From Bradyrhizobium sp. Ash2021 (lineage in GTDB: Bacteria > Pseudomonadota > Alphaproteobacteria > Rhizobiales > Xanthobacteraceae), in contig NZ_CP100604.1 in the NCBI RefSeq assembly GCF_031202265.1, positions 5,314,501 to 5,378,500 on the forward strand: a stretch of 64,000 nucleotides of DNA, in the 5' to 3' direction. Shown here in pieces: positions 27,684-36,625 of the stretch (positions are counted from its first letter, which is position 1; every line of letters begins with the position of its first letter). The position numbers and the translations under genes are program-made. The notes under the pieces were generated by a model. The model had not been told where the DNA came from and searched no databases. It saw nothing but the letters and a program-made list of their open reading frames with translations.

Positions 27684-28382
27684 TTATTCCAGCTCGACAA
27701 CCTGGCCATCGACCAGCGACACCCGCCGGTCCATCCGGCCGGCGAGTTCCATATTGTGGGTCGCGATCAGCATCGCGACCCGCGTCGCCTTCACCAGCTG
27801 CATCAACGCATTGAATACGTGATCGGCGGTGTGCGGATCGAGATTTCCGGTCGGCTCGTCCGCCAAAAGCGCGCGCGGCGCATTGGCCACCGCGCGCGCG
27901 ATCGCGACGCGCTGCTGTTCGCCGCCGGACAATTCGGCCGGCCGGTGGGTGATGCGATCGCTCAAGCCCAGATAGGACAGGATCTCAGTGGAGCGCTTGA
28001 TGGTCTCGGCGCGCCTGAGGCCGCGGATCATCTGCGGCAGCATGACGTTTTCGAGCGCGGTGAATTCCGGCAGCAGCCGGTGCGACTGATAGACGAAGCC
28101 GATGTCGGTACGACGAATCAGCGTGCGTTCGGTATCCGACAATTGCGAGGTCGGTGTCCCCGCCACATAGACCTCGCCGTCGTCGGGGCCTTCGAGCAGG
28201 CCGGCGATATGCAGCAACGTCGATTTGCCAGAACCCGACGGCGCCACCAGCGCCACCGATTGCCCCGCCCACAGCGCCAGCTTGGCGCCGTTGAGAATGG
28301 TCAGCGTCGCCTCGCCTTGCCTGTACTGGCGTTTTATCTCGTGAAGATAAATAACCGGTACATCTTCTGCCCCCTCGGCCAT
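27684..28382 (-). CDS. lolD: Lipoprotein-releasing ABC transporter ATPase LolD
   Basis: ATPase that powers extraction of outer-membrane lipoproteins from the inner membrane and hand-over to LolA. 232 residues. Walker [18 protein letters not shown] (an Ala where Gly is usual), signature [19 protein letters not shown], Walker [13 protein letters not shown] and switch His [10 protein letters not shown]. Directly downstream of its permease partner (7-base gap). Confidence 0.95.
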   Translation of the reverse strand: MAEGAEDVPVIYLHEIKRQYRQGEATLTILNGAKLALWAGQSVALVAPSGSGKSTLLHIAGLLEGPDDGEVYVAGTPTSQLSDTERTLIRRTDIGFVYQSHRLLPEFTALENVMLPQMIRGLRRAETIKRSTEILSYLGLSDRITHRPAELSGGEQQRVAIARAVANAPRALLADEPTGNLDPHTADHVFNALMQLVKATRVAMLIATHNMELAGRMDRRVSLVDGQVVELE

Positions 28383-28389
28383 CTCGTCC

Positions 28390-29670
28390 TCACTCGTACC
28401 GCAGCGCGTCGACAGGATCGAGGCGCGCGGCGCGCCAGGCTGGATACAGCGTCGCCAGGAACGACAGCGTCAGCGCCATGATCACGACCGCCGAGGTCTC
28501 GCCAAAATCGATCTCGGCCGGCAGGCGCGACAGAAAATACAGCGTGGGGTCGAACAAGGGCGTGTTGGTGGCCCAGGACAGAAACTGCCGGATCGATTCG
28601 ATGTTCAAACAGATCAACATCCCGACCAGGAAGCCGACAAAGGTCCCTACCACGCCGATCGCGGCTCCCGTGATCAGGAAAATCCGCATGATCGAGCCCT
28701 GCGAGGCGCCCATGGTGCGCAGGATCGCGATGTCCTGGCCCTTGTCCTTCACCAGCATGATCAGGCCGGAGACGATGTTCAGTGCCGCGACCAGCACGAT
28801 CATGGTCAGGATCAGGAACATCACGTTGCGCTCGACCTGGAGCGCATTGAAGAAGGTCGAGTTGCGCTGCCGCCAGTCGACCAGGAACACCGGTCGCCCG
28901 GCGGCCTCCGTCACCGTCTTGCGGTAGGTGTCGATCTTGTCGGGATCGGCGGTGAACACCTCGATCGCGGTGACGTCGTCCTTGCGGTTGAAATAGGCCT
29001 GCGACTCCGCCAGCGGCATGAACACGAAGCCGGCATCGTATTCCGACATGCCGATCTCGAACACGGCCGTGATCTTGTAGGGCTTGATACGGGGCGTCGT
29101 GCCCATCGGCGTGACCGCGCCGCGCGGCGCGACCAGCGTGATGCTGTCGCCGGCATGCAGCGACAATTGATCGGCGAGCCGGCGGCCGATCGCGACGCCC
29201 TGCCCCTCGTCGAATCCCTCGAGCGTGCCCTGTTTGATGTTCGAGGCGATCGAGGTGAGATTGTTGAGATCGTCGGCGCGCATGCCGCGGACCAGCACGC
29301 CGGATGCATTGAAGGCCGAGGACGCCAGCGCCTGGCCATCCACCACGGGCGCGGCAAGCCGGATACCGGAGACCTGGCTGATCCGCTCGGCGACGTCCTT
29401 CCAGTCGGTCAGCGGCGATTCCAGCGGCTGCACCAGCAAATGCCCGTTGAGGCCGAGGATCTTGTCCAGCAGCTCCTTGCGGAAGCCGTTCATGACGGCC
29501 ATCACGATGATCAGCGTGGCGACGCCGAGCATGATGCCGAGAAAGGAAAAGCCGGCGATGACGGAAATGAAACCTTCCTTGCGACGTGCCCGCAAATAGC
29601 GTCCGGACAGCAGCCACTCGAATGGCGCAAAAGGCGGGGTTCGGACTGTCTCGTTCATGGTTTCATCCAT
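28390..29670 (-). CDS. lolC/E: Lipoprotein-releasing ABC transporter permease LolC/E
   Basis: 426 residues with one N-terminal and three C-terminal membrane helices around a large periplasmic MacB-type domain, as in LolC/Lol[19 protein letters not shown] is the typical N-terminus, and [20 protein letters not shown] is the coupling region that touches LolD. Only one permease gene is present; alphaproteobacteria often work with a single LolC/E-type subunit. ATGs at 29670 and 29658 are both possible. Confidence 0.93.
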   Translation of the reverse strand: MDETMNETVRTPPFAPFEWLLSGRYLRARRKEGFISVIAGFSFLGIMLGVATLIIVMAVMNGFRKELLDKILGLNGHLLVQPLESPLTDWKDVAERISQVSGIRLAAPVVDGQALASSAFNASGVLVRGMRADDLNNLTSIASNIKQGTLEGFDEGQGVAIGRRLADQLSLHAGDSITLVAPRGAVTPMGTTPRIKPYKITAVFEIGMSEYDAGFVFMPLAESQAYFNRKDDVTAIEVFTADPDKIDTYRKTVTEAAGRPVFLVDWRQRNSTFFNALQVERNVMFLILTMIVLVAALNIVSGLIMLVKDKGQDIAILRTMGASQGSIMRIFLITGAAIGVVGTFVGFLVGMLICLNIESIRQFLSWATNTPLFDPTLYFLSRLPAEIDFGETSAVVIMALTLSFLATLYPAWRAARLDPVDALRYE

Positions 29671-29742
29671 CTTTCGATAATCCCATGATTCGGGCCAAAT
29701 GTGGCCGGAATGCCTGACTTCAACGCGTCCGGTGGATAATCT

Positions 29743-31062
29743 TTATCCTGCTATCCGCGCGACCACTTCGGCCGGGCTGAGATTCTCGCGCGATCCGTCG
29801 CTGCGCCGCTTGATCTCGAGCTTGCCCTCGGCGAGGCCCTTGGGGCCGACCAGGATCTGCCAGGGGATACCGATCAGGTCGGCGGCCGCGAATTTCGCGC
29901 CGGCGCGCTGGTCGGTGTCGTCATAGAGCACATCGACGCCCTTGGCCTGCAATTCTCCATACAGCTTTTCGCAAGCTGCATCGACGGCCGCGTCGCCCTG
30001 CTTCAGGTTCAGGATCACTGCCTTGAACGGTGCGACCGCCTCCGGCCATTTGATGCCGGCATCGTCATGGCAAGCCTCGATGATCGCGCCGACCAGGCGC
30101 GACACGCCGACGCCGTAGGAGCCGCCATGGATCGGCACGTCGGCGCCGTCGGGGCCGGCCACCAGCGCCTTCATGGCGTCCGAATATTTGGTGCCGAAAT
30201 AGAAGATCTGGCCGACCTCGATGCCGCGGGTATGCACCTTCTTGTCGGCGGGCACTTCGCGTTCGAAGCGCGCGGCATCATGGACGTCTTCGGTCGCGGC
30301 ATAGACCGAGGTCCATTGCTTGATGATGCCGGTGAGATCGCCGTCGTAATCGACATCGTCGCCGGGGATCGGCAGATTGAGCACGTCGCTGTCGCAATAG
30401 ACGCCGGACTCGCCGGTTTCGGCGAGCACGATGAATTCGTGGCTGAGATCGCCGCCGATGGGGCCGGTTTCCGCGCGCATCGGGATCGCCTTCAGCCCCA
30501 TCCGCGCAAAGGTGCGCAGATAAGCGACGAACATCCTGTTGTAGGAACGGCGTGCCGCCGCCTCGTCGATGTCGAAGGAATAGGCGTCCTTCATCAGGAA
30601 TTCGCGGCCGCGCATCACGCCGAAGCGCGGACGCTGCTCGTCGCGGAACTTCCACTGGATGTGGTAGAGATTGAGCGGCAGACTCTTGTAGGATTTGACG
30701 TAGGCGCGAAAAATCTCGGTGATCATTTCCTCATTGGTCGGCCCGTACAGCAATTCGCGCTTGTGGCGATCGCTGATGCGCAGCATCTCCGGCCCGTAGG
30801 CGTCGTAGCGGCCGCTTTCGCGCCAGAGATCAGCGAGCTGCAGCGTCGGCATCAACAGTTCCAGGGCGCCGGCGCGGTCCTGTTCCTCGCGGACGATCTG
30901 CTCGATCTTCTTCAGCACCCGAAAACCCAGCGGCAGCCAGGCATAGATGCCAGCCGCCTCCTGCCGCATCATGCCCGCGCGCAGCATCAGCCGATGCGAG
31001 ACGATCTCCGCCTCTTTCGGATTCTCTTTCAGGATCGGCAGGAAAAAACGCGACAATCGCAT
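29743..31062 (-). CDS. proS: Prolyl-tRNA synthetase, short type
   Basis: Charges tRNA-Pro. 439 residues: class II motifs [37 protein letters not shown] and [14 protein letters not shown], then a C-terminal anticodon-binding domain ([20 protein letters not shown]). It lacks the insertion (editing) domain of the longer E. coli enzyme, the normal state in alphaproteobacteria, so clearance of Ala-tRNA-Pro must come from a separate protein. Confidence 0.96.
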   Translation of the reverse strand: MRLSRFFLPILKENPKEAEIVSHRLMLRAGMMRQEAAGIYAWLPLGFRVLKKIEQIVREEQDRAGALELLMPTLQLADLWRESGRYDAYGPEMLRISDRHKRELLYGPTNEEMITEIFRAYVKSYKSLPLNLYHIQWKFRDEQRPRFGVMRGREFLMKDAYSFDIDEAAARRSYNRMFVAYLRTFARMGLKAIPMRAETGPIGGDLSHEFIVLAETGESGVYCDSDVLNLPIPGDDVDYDGDLTGIIKQWTSVYAATEDVHDAARFEREVPADKKVHTRGIEVGQIFYFGTKYSDAMKALVAGPDGADVPIHGGSYGVGVSRLVGAIIEACHDDAGIKWPEAVAPFKAVILNLKQGDAAVDAACEKLYGELQAKGVDVLYDDTDQRAGAKFAAADLIGIPWQILVGPKGLAEGKLEIKRRSDGSRENLSPAEVVARIAG

Positions 31063-31264
31063 GGGTCAAACTCAAGGGAATCAGCGGGGACACGAGAGGG
31101 GTGCAGTGAAACCGGATCGGGTACGAAAACACAAGGCCGGGGAGTGTGAAAAAGCCGCAAGAAATGCGGATTTCCGGCCATTTCGGCCCAAAGATTGTGA
31201 CGAGCAAAATCCATCCGGGGGACGCGATCCCGTGCCGGAATCCGCGCCTTGATGGCGCATACGT

Positions 31265-31711
31265 TCATTTGATCAGGATCGGCGATTCCACGCTGAACGT
31301 GTCGCTATCGGCGATCGAAATGCCAAGGCCGAGCATCCATCGCCCGGCCGCCAGATTGGGAATTCTCACGTGCCAGCTGTCGTCGAAGCTATGTTCGGCC
31401 TGGACCGCCTGCAGCCGCTTTCCGGCTTTCGCATCGGAAAGCGTCACCGACACGGCCTTGGCCGTCAGCGGCTTCTCTTCCATCGTCTCAAGCTGGATCG
31501 TGATGTCCACCGGCCCGGCGCGTCCCGGCGAAACCGTGACATTGGCCATCGCCTTCTCTGTGTGAATATGCGTGAAGAAATTATCGTCATCGCCCGCGGC
31601 AGCCGACGGTCCTGCCGTCAAGCACCACAGCCAACCAAGGCAGAAGATGCCTAACGCGAGCCGCGACAATAGCGGACCAAGAGACCGCCGGTGCGCCATC
31701 GCCATCGTCAT
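31265..31711 (-). CDS. YtkA-like secreted protein, copper cluster
   Basis: 148 residues. Signal or anchor helix (LALGIFCLGWLWCLTAGPSA), then a YtkA/FixH-like beta-sandwich (MANVTVSPGRAGPVDITIQL, WHVRIPNLAAGRWMLGLGIS). In other bacteria such a domain is fused to CopD or follows CopC. The start at 31711 overlaps by ATGA the stop that the PCu(A)C gene would have if its frame were restored. Last gene of the copper operon. Confidence 0.75.
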   Translation of the reverse strand: MTMAMAHRRSLGPLLSRLALGIFCLGWLWCLTAGPSAAAGDDDNFFTHIHTEKAMANVTVSPGRAGPVDITIQLETMEEKPLTAKAVSVTLSDAKAGKRLQAVQAEHSFDDSWHVRIPNLAAGRWMLGLGISIADSDTFSVESPILIK

Positions 31712-31745
31712 CGCATCTTCATGCCGGGATGATCCGGCATATTCT

Positions 31746-32270
31746 TCATCTCCATGTGACCGCCTGCCCCATCGGCGCCCGCGGGCGCCGGCGCGCGCCG
31801 ACGCCCTGCACATCGAGCGACAGCGTCACCTTGCCGGCTTTTTCAAATTCAAGCGTAATCGGTACCTTGTCGCCTTGTTTGAGCTGCCCCTTCAGGTCGA
31901 ACATCATCAGATGATAGCCGCCCGGCGCAAGCTTGACGGTCTTGCCCGGCTCGATCGTCAGGCCGTTGTCGAGTGGACGCATCGTCATCACGCCGTCATT
32001 CACGGCCATCTCGTGGACCTCGACCTTGCCGGCGATGTCCCCTGCGCCACCGATGAGGCGATCGGGTGCGGAGCCCTTGTTTTCGATAGTGAGGTAGCCG
32101 CCGGCGACTTTCGCCCCGTTCGGTGTCGCGCGGCTCCAGGCTTGCGAGATGACGAGATCGCCGGCCTTGATTTCTTCGGCGCGCACCGACGCTGTGAAAA
32201 ATACCAACAGCAGGGCCGCGCCTGCGATGGCGCTTGCGGTTGACATCAACGCTGGCCATTTGATTTGCAT
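31746..32270 (-). CDS. PCu(A)C-type copper chaperone, apparent C-terminal frameshift
   Basis: Periplasmic Cu(I) chaperone that supplies copper to cytochrome oxidase. 174 residues as read. Signal peptide to ...ASVRA, then the copper site: KVEVHEMAVNDGVMTMRPL and APGGYHLMMFDLKG. After LDVQGVGA the frame turns Arg-rich and stops at 31746. Shifting by two bases in the GC repeat at 31791-31798 gives instead a Met/His tail (GGHMEMKNMPDHPGMKMR) ending at 31708, overlapping the next start by ATGA. So the gene is probably frameshifted, or there is a sequencing error. Confidence 0.85.
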   Translation of the reverse strand: MQIKWPALMSTASAIAGAALLLVFFTASVRAEEIKAGDLVISQAWSRATPNGAKVAGGYLTIENKGSAPDRLIGGAGDIAGKVEVHEMAVNDGVMTMRPLDNGLTIEPGKTVKLAPGGYHLMMFDLKGQLKQGDKVPITLEFEKAGKVTLSLDVQGVGARRRPRAPMGQAVTWR

Positions 32271-32301
32271 TTCGTGGTCCTTATCGTTTTCAGCGAGACA
32301 G

Positions 32302-33279
32302 TTATTGCATCGGGACGTCAGACGCAAAGGCGTGGATGGCGGGATGCAAGGTACCCAGCATCCCGACGATGGCAAAAATTATCAGCGCCAACCCGAACTC
32401 GATTATGCTGTTACGCGCCAGCTGGCGACGCGCATCGGGCTGCGGCGCGCTTGACGGCAACGCGAGCCGCGGCGTCAACCAAAATCGATTTGCCGCGGCA
32501 AACAACAGCATGACGATGAACAGCGCGATTTTCAGCATCAGGAGTTGCCCGTAGCCAGTCCCGATCAGCGCGTGCCAGGAGCCGACCAAAATCCATGTGT
32601 TGACGATGCCGGTGACAAGAATCACCGCGACCGCGGCGATGCCCATCGTCGAGAAGCGCGTCGTCGCCTGCCATGCAAATGATGCGCCCGCAGAACTCCG
32701 GTCACGCCGGCTTGCCGACAACAGCAGCACCAGCGATACGAGGCCTCCAGTCCAGATCGCTGCGGCAACGAGATGCAGCGTGTCGGCGACCAGATGCAGG
32801 ATTCCCATCTCACCCGGCGTCGATCCGGCATGCCCGGTCCAGGCGATGGCCGCAATCAGGCCGAGCGAGATTGCGAGCGCGAGCCAGCGGGCCGGCGGAA
32901 ACCGGTCATATCCGAGACAGCCCGCCAAAATGACCGCCAGCGCGAAGCGGATTTCGAAGACCCGTCCGAATTGCGTCTGGTTCACCACGGTCGACAGCAC
33001 CTCCGAGGTCATGGCCTCCGGCAGCGCAAGACCGCTCATGGAGACGGCCTCCAGCAGCAGCCAGACCACGCCTGACACCACGGACAGCGCGAGACAAATC
33101 GAGGCCAGGCGAAGCGTCTGCGCCCGGACAATTTTGCTGGTCGGCGTTGACGGACCAAAGGCGGCATCCACCACCACGACGCGGAAAATCAGGATTCCCG
33201 TCGTCATCGCAGTGGCGGCAAAATGCAGTGCGCGAATGACAACCAGCGGACCGTCGATATCCGCACCTAACCAGTCCAT
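32302..33279 (-). CDS. copD: Copper resistance membrane protein CopD
   Basis: Inner-membrane protein thought to move copper from periplasmic CopC into the cytoplasm. 325 residues with about eight membrane helices. Conserved His residues in IRALHFAATAMTTG, WTGHAGS, LHLVADTLHLVAAAIWTGG and LHPAIHAF are candidate copper ligands. I chose the start at 33279 (MDWLGADIDG). It follows copC with a 16-base gap. Confidence 0.9.
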   Translation of the reverse strand: MDWLGADIDGPLVVIRALHFAATAMTTGILIFRVVVVDAAFGPSTPTSKIVRAQTLRLASICLALSVVSGVVWLLLEAVSMSGLALPEAMTSEVLSTVVNQTQFGRVFEIRFALAVILAGCLGYDRFPPARWLALAISLGLIAAIAWTGHAGSTPGEMGILHLVADTLHLVAAAIWTGGLVSLVLLLSASRRDRSSAGASFAWQATTRFSTMGIAAVAVILVTGIVNTWILVGSWHALIGTGYGQLLMLKIALFIVMLLFAAANRFWLTPRLALPSSAPQPDARRQLARNSIIEFGLALIIFAIVGMLGTLHPAIHAFASDVPMQ

Positions 33280-33295
33280 CGGTTTGCCCGCGGCC

Positions 33296-33658
33296 TTACT
33301 TGCCGACCTGGAAGGTGAAATTGCCGTCAGTCGTATGCGTGTCCACGGAAAGCACGTGCCAGGTGACATGATACGTTCCGACGCCCCCGGAGCGTAACGA
33401 TATCGACATCTGATTGCCGCTGACGCGGGTTTTGCCGGTATCGACCCGCTCGCCGGCGGCGTTGGTCACGGTGATGGTGCTGAACGCTGGCTCCAGTTTT
33501 TGGGTAAACCACAGCGTGACCTGATGTGGTGCCGCCGCGACGGTGTTGCCGACGCGCGGTTCGGCGTGATCGAGAAAAGCGTGCGCGGCGGCTTCGCCGG
33601 TCGCGAGCAACAGCAGCAGCGGGATGATGGCGGCAAGAGATGAGCGGCGCATGGTCAA
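33296..33658 (-). CDS. copC: Periplasmic copper-binding protein CopC
   Basis: 120 residues. Signal peptide ending ...GEAAA, so that the mature protein begins HAFLDHAEP with its N-terminal Cu(II) ligand His. The other Cu(II) ligands are in VLSVDTHTTDGNF (Asp and His). Met content is low (MSISL only), so the Cu(I) site is probably absent. Overlaps the stop of the upstream outer-membrane-like gene by 4 bases. Confidence 0.93.
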   Translation of the reverse strand: MTMRRSSLAAIIPLLLLLATGEAAAHAFLDHAEPRVGNTVAAAPHQVTLWFTQKLEPAFSTITVTNAAGERVDTGKTRVSGNQMSISLRSGGVGTYHVTWHVLSVDTHTTDGNFTFQVGK

Positions 33659-34656
33659 TTCCTTGGAAAGGGGCTTGCGGGCTGAACCGGCCCGCCGAAG
33701 ATCGGCTTGCCGATGCCGCGCGGATCGATGTCATCGAGGTAGAGGTGCAATTGCGCGATCACCCCGACATTGGTGCCGCTTTGCCTGTTAATCGGGATCA
33801 GCGCCTCGACGCCGATCTGAAATGTATTTGTGACCCAGATAACCCCGGGATTGATGGTGCCGGTCGTCAGGGTCCCCGAGGTGAATGTATTCGAGACCGG
33901 CGTTTGGAGCGTCGCTTCAACAATCGGGATCATATGATTGACGAAATCGGGCAAGCCGAGATCGACCACGGCGGACTTCAAATAGGGCATGCTGTATTGG
34001 ATCGTCGCACCCCAATTCAGAACTCGGGGATTGAATTGGGTGTCAACAGTCGGATTGCCGGTGTCCGGATCGATGCCAAACGTAGTGGTCGAGTTTCTGG
34101 CAGGGATCGAATAGCCGACTTGGCCGGTGATCGCGACCGGTCTGATCCAGGACAGCGTGTCCGGAAGATCGCCGAGCCCTTTGCCGAAATAGAGATTCGG
34201 CGTGTAATGATGGAACGGCTCCGCGCCAACGCTTTCGGCACCCGTCCCGCCCCACTCGATGCTCAGACCGACCGACATCACGAACTCATGTTCCGGGTTC
34301 TTGTAAACGCGGTATTTGAAGGTGGTATCGAGGTTCTGAAAACCGTTGGCTCCGGCTGCCGTTGGGTCGATCGGGCCAAGAAAGGTGTAGGTCGAGCCAA
34401 ACGATATCGCGAAATCCTCGGTGATCCGTTTGGAAAACTCGCTGGATATGTCGCGCTGCCGCACTGGCGGAACGTCGCCGGTCTTGAAGCTGTCGACGGT
34501 GGGAAGCGACAGCTCGTCGTTCACGCCGGGATCGTCAATGCCGATCGTTGCTGGAAAGAAGCGATTACCTACGATTTCGTGGGCGATGCCTCCATTTAGG
34601 GGAACGAGCGCGATGGCAAGCCCTGGCAGGCCCGCGCGCCAAACACGGATAGACAT
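33655..34656 (-). CDS. Outer-membrane-like protein of the copper operon
   Basis: 333 residues, function unknown. A signal-like start (MSIRVWRAGLPGLAIALVPL, to GGIAHEIVG) precedes alternating beta-strand sequence rich in Gly, Asn and aromatics (YTFLGPIDP, VMSVGLSIEWGG, ITGQVGYSIPARN, QIGVEALIPINRQSGT), as expected of a beta-barrel or large beta protein exported to the outer membrane. It overlaps copC and so is almost surely coexpressed. It could give copper a route through the outer membrane; this is inference from position. Confidence 0.7.
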   Translation of the reverse strand: MSIRVWRAGLPGLAIALVPLNGGIAHEIVGNRFFPATIGIDDPGVNDELSLPTVDSFKTGDVPPVRQRDISSEFSKRITEDFAISFGSTYTFLGPIDPTAAGANGFQNLDTTFKYRVYKNPEHEFVMSVGLSIEWGGTGAESVGAEPFHHYTPNLYFGKGLGDLPDTLSWIRPVAITGQVGYSIPARNSTTTFGIDPDTGNPTVDTQFNPRVLNWGATIQYSMPYLKSAVVDLGLPDFVNHMIPIVEATLQTPVSNTFTSGTLTTGTINPGVIWVTNTFQIGVEALIPINRQSGTNVGVIAQLHLYLDDIDPRGIGKPIFGGPVQPASPFPRN

Positions 34657-34714
34657 GGAATTCTCCGCAAATGTTGAGTCGTGAACGCATTCGAACGGCC
34701 AAAGGCCGCCAAGA

Positions 34715-35104
34715 TCACGTCAACTGCGGTGGGGCGCGGGCTTGCTCGTGAGACCCCGCGCGTGAACCAAAAAGGTCAGGTGTGAACGCGACCCAGACCA
34801 CGCGCCCGGCCTGGCGATCCACCGAGATCGCGGCCGCAACCTGCGGCGCATCGACGGGCGCGCCGGTGGCGAGCACGCTGCAAACCGAGCAACATCCGTC
34901 ATGGGCGCGATGGCCGCCCGTTTGATCGGTCTGTCCTGACGCCTGTGGCGCATTGCCATGGCAGATCACGGCAGCGGCCAACGGGTCTGAGGCGGCGATG
35001 CTGGCAGCCCAGGTCGCGCCGATCGGTGCAAAAATCTGCACGATCAGAGCCATCAGGACTATGGGAAGAAATTTCTTCAGCCGCCGGCGCATCATAAAAC
35101 CCAT
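34715..35104 (-). CDS. DUF2946-type protein, first gene of the copper operon
   Basis: 129 residues. One N-terminal hydrophobic helix (FLPIVLMALIVQIFAPIGAT), then a His/Cys-rich stretch (GGHRAHDGCCSVCSVLATG) typical of DUF2946 proteins that accompany copper genes. The CCSVC and His residues could bind copper. It heads the six-gene minus-strand run. ATGs at 35104 and 35095 are possible. Confidence 0.8.
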   Translation of the reverse strand: MGFMMRRRLKKFLPIVLMALIVQIFAPIGATWAASIAASDPLAAAVICHGNAPQASGQTDQTGGHRAHDGCCSVCSVLATGAPVDAPQVAAAISVDRQAGRVVWVAFTPDLFGSRAGSHEQARAPPQLT

Positions 35105-35329
35105 CCGTTGTCCAACTAATCACCAAGAGAGTCCGGAGTCGAGATTGCGTTCCCGGTTATGTTGCGGGTCGCCATGAAATTCCGCCACGCGGACGGTGTT
35201 GGCCGGCACGCCCGCCGCGCCGGTGGAGCCCGCCCTATCCTCTTATCCGACCGGCGGTTTTGGCGGCCGACATGCAACCGGCAGTGGTGAGTTCCCAATC
35301 ATTTCGCAATTTGCTCGAATTTTGAACAT

Positions 35330-35538
35330 TCGTTGCTGAAAATGGTGACAAGACGAAAAAGATGGTCTACCAGTGCTGCCTCAGGCCAGCCGCAAGGCTC
35401 AGGTCTGGTGGTCCAAGTCTCGGGAGGAGCCCGGCGCGCACAAGCAGCGTCACCCCATCAATCAAGATCAAATCCGAATTTTGGGGAAAACAGGGTCGAC
35501 ACAATTTTTGAGCAGGGCTTCCGCCCTGCTCTTTTTTT
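35330..35538 (+). ncRNA. Possible small RNA or globin leader ending in a terminator
   Basis: The transcript would end at the terminator at 35510-35538. The segment contains foldable parts such as GCCTCAGGCCAGCCGCAAGG and GGGAGGAGCCCGGC. No frame of useful length with a ribosome site is present. The 5' end is a guess. If transcription reads on into the globin, the same hairpin would act as an attenuator. It matches no RNA family I know; SRP and 6S RNA were considered and do not fit. Confidence 0.35.
35510..35538 (+). terminator. Strong intrinsic terminator before the globin gene
   Basis: Perfect 9-bp stem GAGCAGGGC / GCCCTGCTC, loop TTCC, followed by seven T on the plus strand. Nothing annotated lies upstream on that strand, so it must end an unrecognised transcript or attenuate the globin 18 bases downstream. 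Confidence 0.85.
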
Positions 35539-35555
35539 CGAGATCATCCCGAGAG

Positions 35556-35966
35556 ATGATGATGCCGTCAGAAAATCCGATTCCGCGCAGTTTTGAACTT
35601 GCCGCGGCGCGCTGCGAGGATCTGACGCCTTTGGTCTATCGCCGGCTGTTCGAAAAGCACCCCGAGGCCGAGGGCATGTTTCGCAGCGAAGGCAGCGCGC
35701 CCGTCAAGGGCTCGATGCTGGCGCTGACGATCGAGGCGATGTTGGATTTCGCAGGCGAACGCAGCGGCCATTTTCGCCTGATCGAATGCGAGGTGTCGTC
35801 GCACGACGCCTATGGCACGCCGCGCGAACTGTTCGTCGCGTTCTTCGGCGTGATCGCCGATACGCTGCGCGAGGTTCTCGGAACAGAGTGGTCGCCGGAG
35901 CTTGATGTGGCGTGGCGAAAGCTGCTCGACGAGATCGAAGATATCGTCAAGCGGAGCGAAGCCTAA
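35556..35966 (+). CDS. Single-domain globin
   Basis: 136 residues. FELAAARCEDLTPLVYRRLF and KHPEAEGMFRSEG are the A-C helices of a bacterial globin. The haem proximal His is in IECEVSSHDAYGTP, followed by FFGVIADTLREVLGTEWSPE. No reductase domain, so not a full flavohaemoglobin. It may bind O2 or NO. Three ATGs in a row (35556, 35559, 35562) blur the start. It ends 4 bases into the convergent gene at 35963. Confidence 0.85.
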   Translation: MMMPSENPIPRSFELAAARCEDLTPLVYRRLFEKHPEAEGMFRSEGSAPVKGSMLALTIEAMLDFAGERSGHFRLIECEVSSHDAYGTPRELFVAFFGVIADTLREVLGTEWSPELDVAWRKLLDEIEDIVKRSEA

Positions 35967-36316
35967 AAGGATTCCCGCTCCAGGAAGTTCGATCCGATAT
36001 CGGCCTTCTTCTTGACTGGATCGTAGTCGCAATAGACGCTGTCGGCGACCAGCGTGTAGCTTGCGATGATGGTGTCCTTGCTTGGCTTGACCGAGTTCAA
36101 GCCGATCACCGCGGTTTGCTTGCCGCCATTCCATTTGAACGGCGTCGAACTCGGCGCCTTTTCGCAGGCCGCCACCGCGTCGGCAAACACCGCGCCTTCG
36201 ACGAAGGCCTTTACCGTTCGCAGCTGCGTCAGGGTCTTCCAGTTCGCGTAGAACGCCCCCGCGAGGCCTGCGATGACCAGGACCAAAAGGGCGATGACGA
36301 TCCTCTGAAAATTCAT
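35963..36316 (-). CDS. Small membrane-anchored hypothetical protein
   Basis: 117 residues, family not recognised. One N-terminal membrane helix (MNFQRIVIALLVLVIAGLAG) then a periplasmic domain with two Cys (VAACEKAPSSTPF; DSVYCDYDPVKKK). The start is 36316; an in-frame ATG six codons earlier (36334) is possible. It is downstream of DUF1467 on the same strand (27-base gap) and probably the last gene of the nuo-mce run. Confidence 0.65.
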   Translation of the reverse strand: MNFQRIVIALLVLVIAGLAGAFYANWKTLTQLRTVKAFVEGAVFADAVAACEKAPSSTPFKWNGGKQTAVIGLNSVKPSKDTIIASYTLVADSVYCDYDPVKKKADIGSNFLERESF

Positions 36317-36343
36317 TGCCTGCTTCCCCCTCAAATCAACGCT

Positions 36344-36619
36344 CTAAAACGGCATCCCCATCAGCTTCGAGAGCCGCTCGATATTCAGATAGCCCTGATA
36401 ATACGCCCACATCGCGATGGCATAAATCACCGCCGAGATGATCGTGGTCCAGATCAGCTTTGAGCCCATGCGGGTCAGGACCGGCGCGCCGGGATCGGTG
36501 CCGGGGGCGCCCTCGCCGTCCTCGTGCTGGCTGCGCACGCCGAACGGCAGCGTCAGGAACAGCACGATCCACCACATCACGAAGTAGATCGCAAACGCGG
36601 TGGAGATTGCATAAGCCAT
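36344..36619 (-). CDS. DUF1467 family membrane protein
   Basis: 91 residues, two membrane helices (TAFAIYFVMWWIVLFLTLPF; SKLIWTTIISAVIYAIAMWA) with a polar loop SQHEDGEGAPGTDPGAP. This is DUF1467, an alphaproteobacterial family usually found next to methylmalonyl-CoA epimerase, as here. Function unknown. Confidence 0.85.
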   Translation of the reverse strand: MAYAISTAFAIYFVMWWIVLFLTLPFGVRSQHEDGEGAPGTDPGAPVLTRMGSKLIWTTIISAVIYAIAMWAYYQGYLNIERLSKLMGMPF

Positions 36620-36625
36620 CTTGCG

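Larger units (their letters stand above)
35105..35555. other. Intergenic region: copper operon control and possible small RNA
   Basis: 450 bases. The left half must carry the copper operon promoter; ACCGGCGGTTTTGGCGG near 35250 and a GC-rich stretch stand out, but I cannot name an operator. The right half (about 35330-35538, plus strand) has no coding frame with a ribosome site but ends in a strong terminator, suggesting a short non-coding RNA or a leader of the globin gene. Confidence 0.45.

Noticed and set aside
35116..35298. 60-codon minus-strand frame upstream of the copper operon
   Set aside because: Arg-rich, no ribosome site, no family resemblance; more likely the operon leader or promoter.
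35105..35330. Possible cobalamin or metal riboswitch before the copper operon
   Set aside because: I looked for the conserved cobalamin boxes and found only isolated partial matches.
35370..35450. Possible SRP or 6S RNA because of GGTCTGGTGGTCC
   Set aside because: The conserved SRP loop (GGTCAGG...GGAAG) and the 6S central bubble are both missing.
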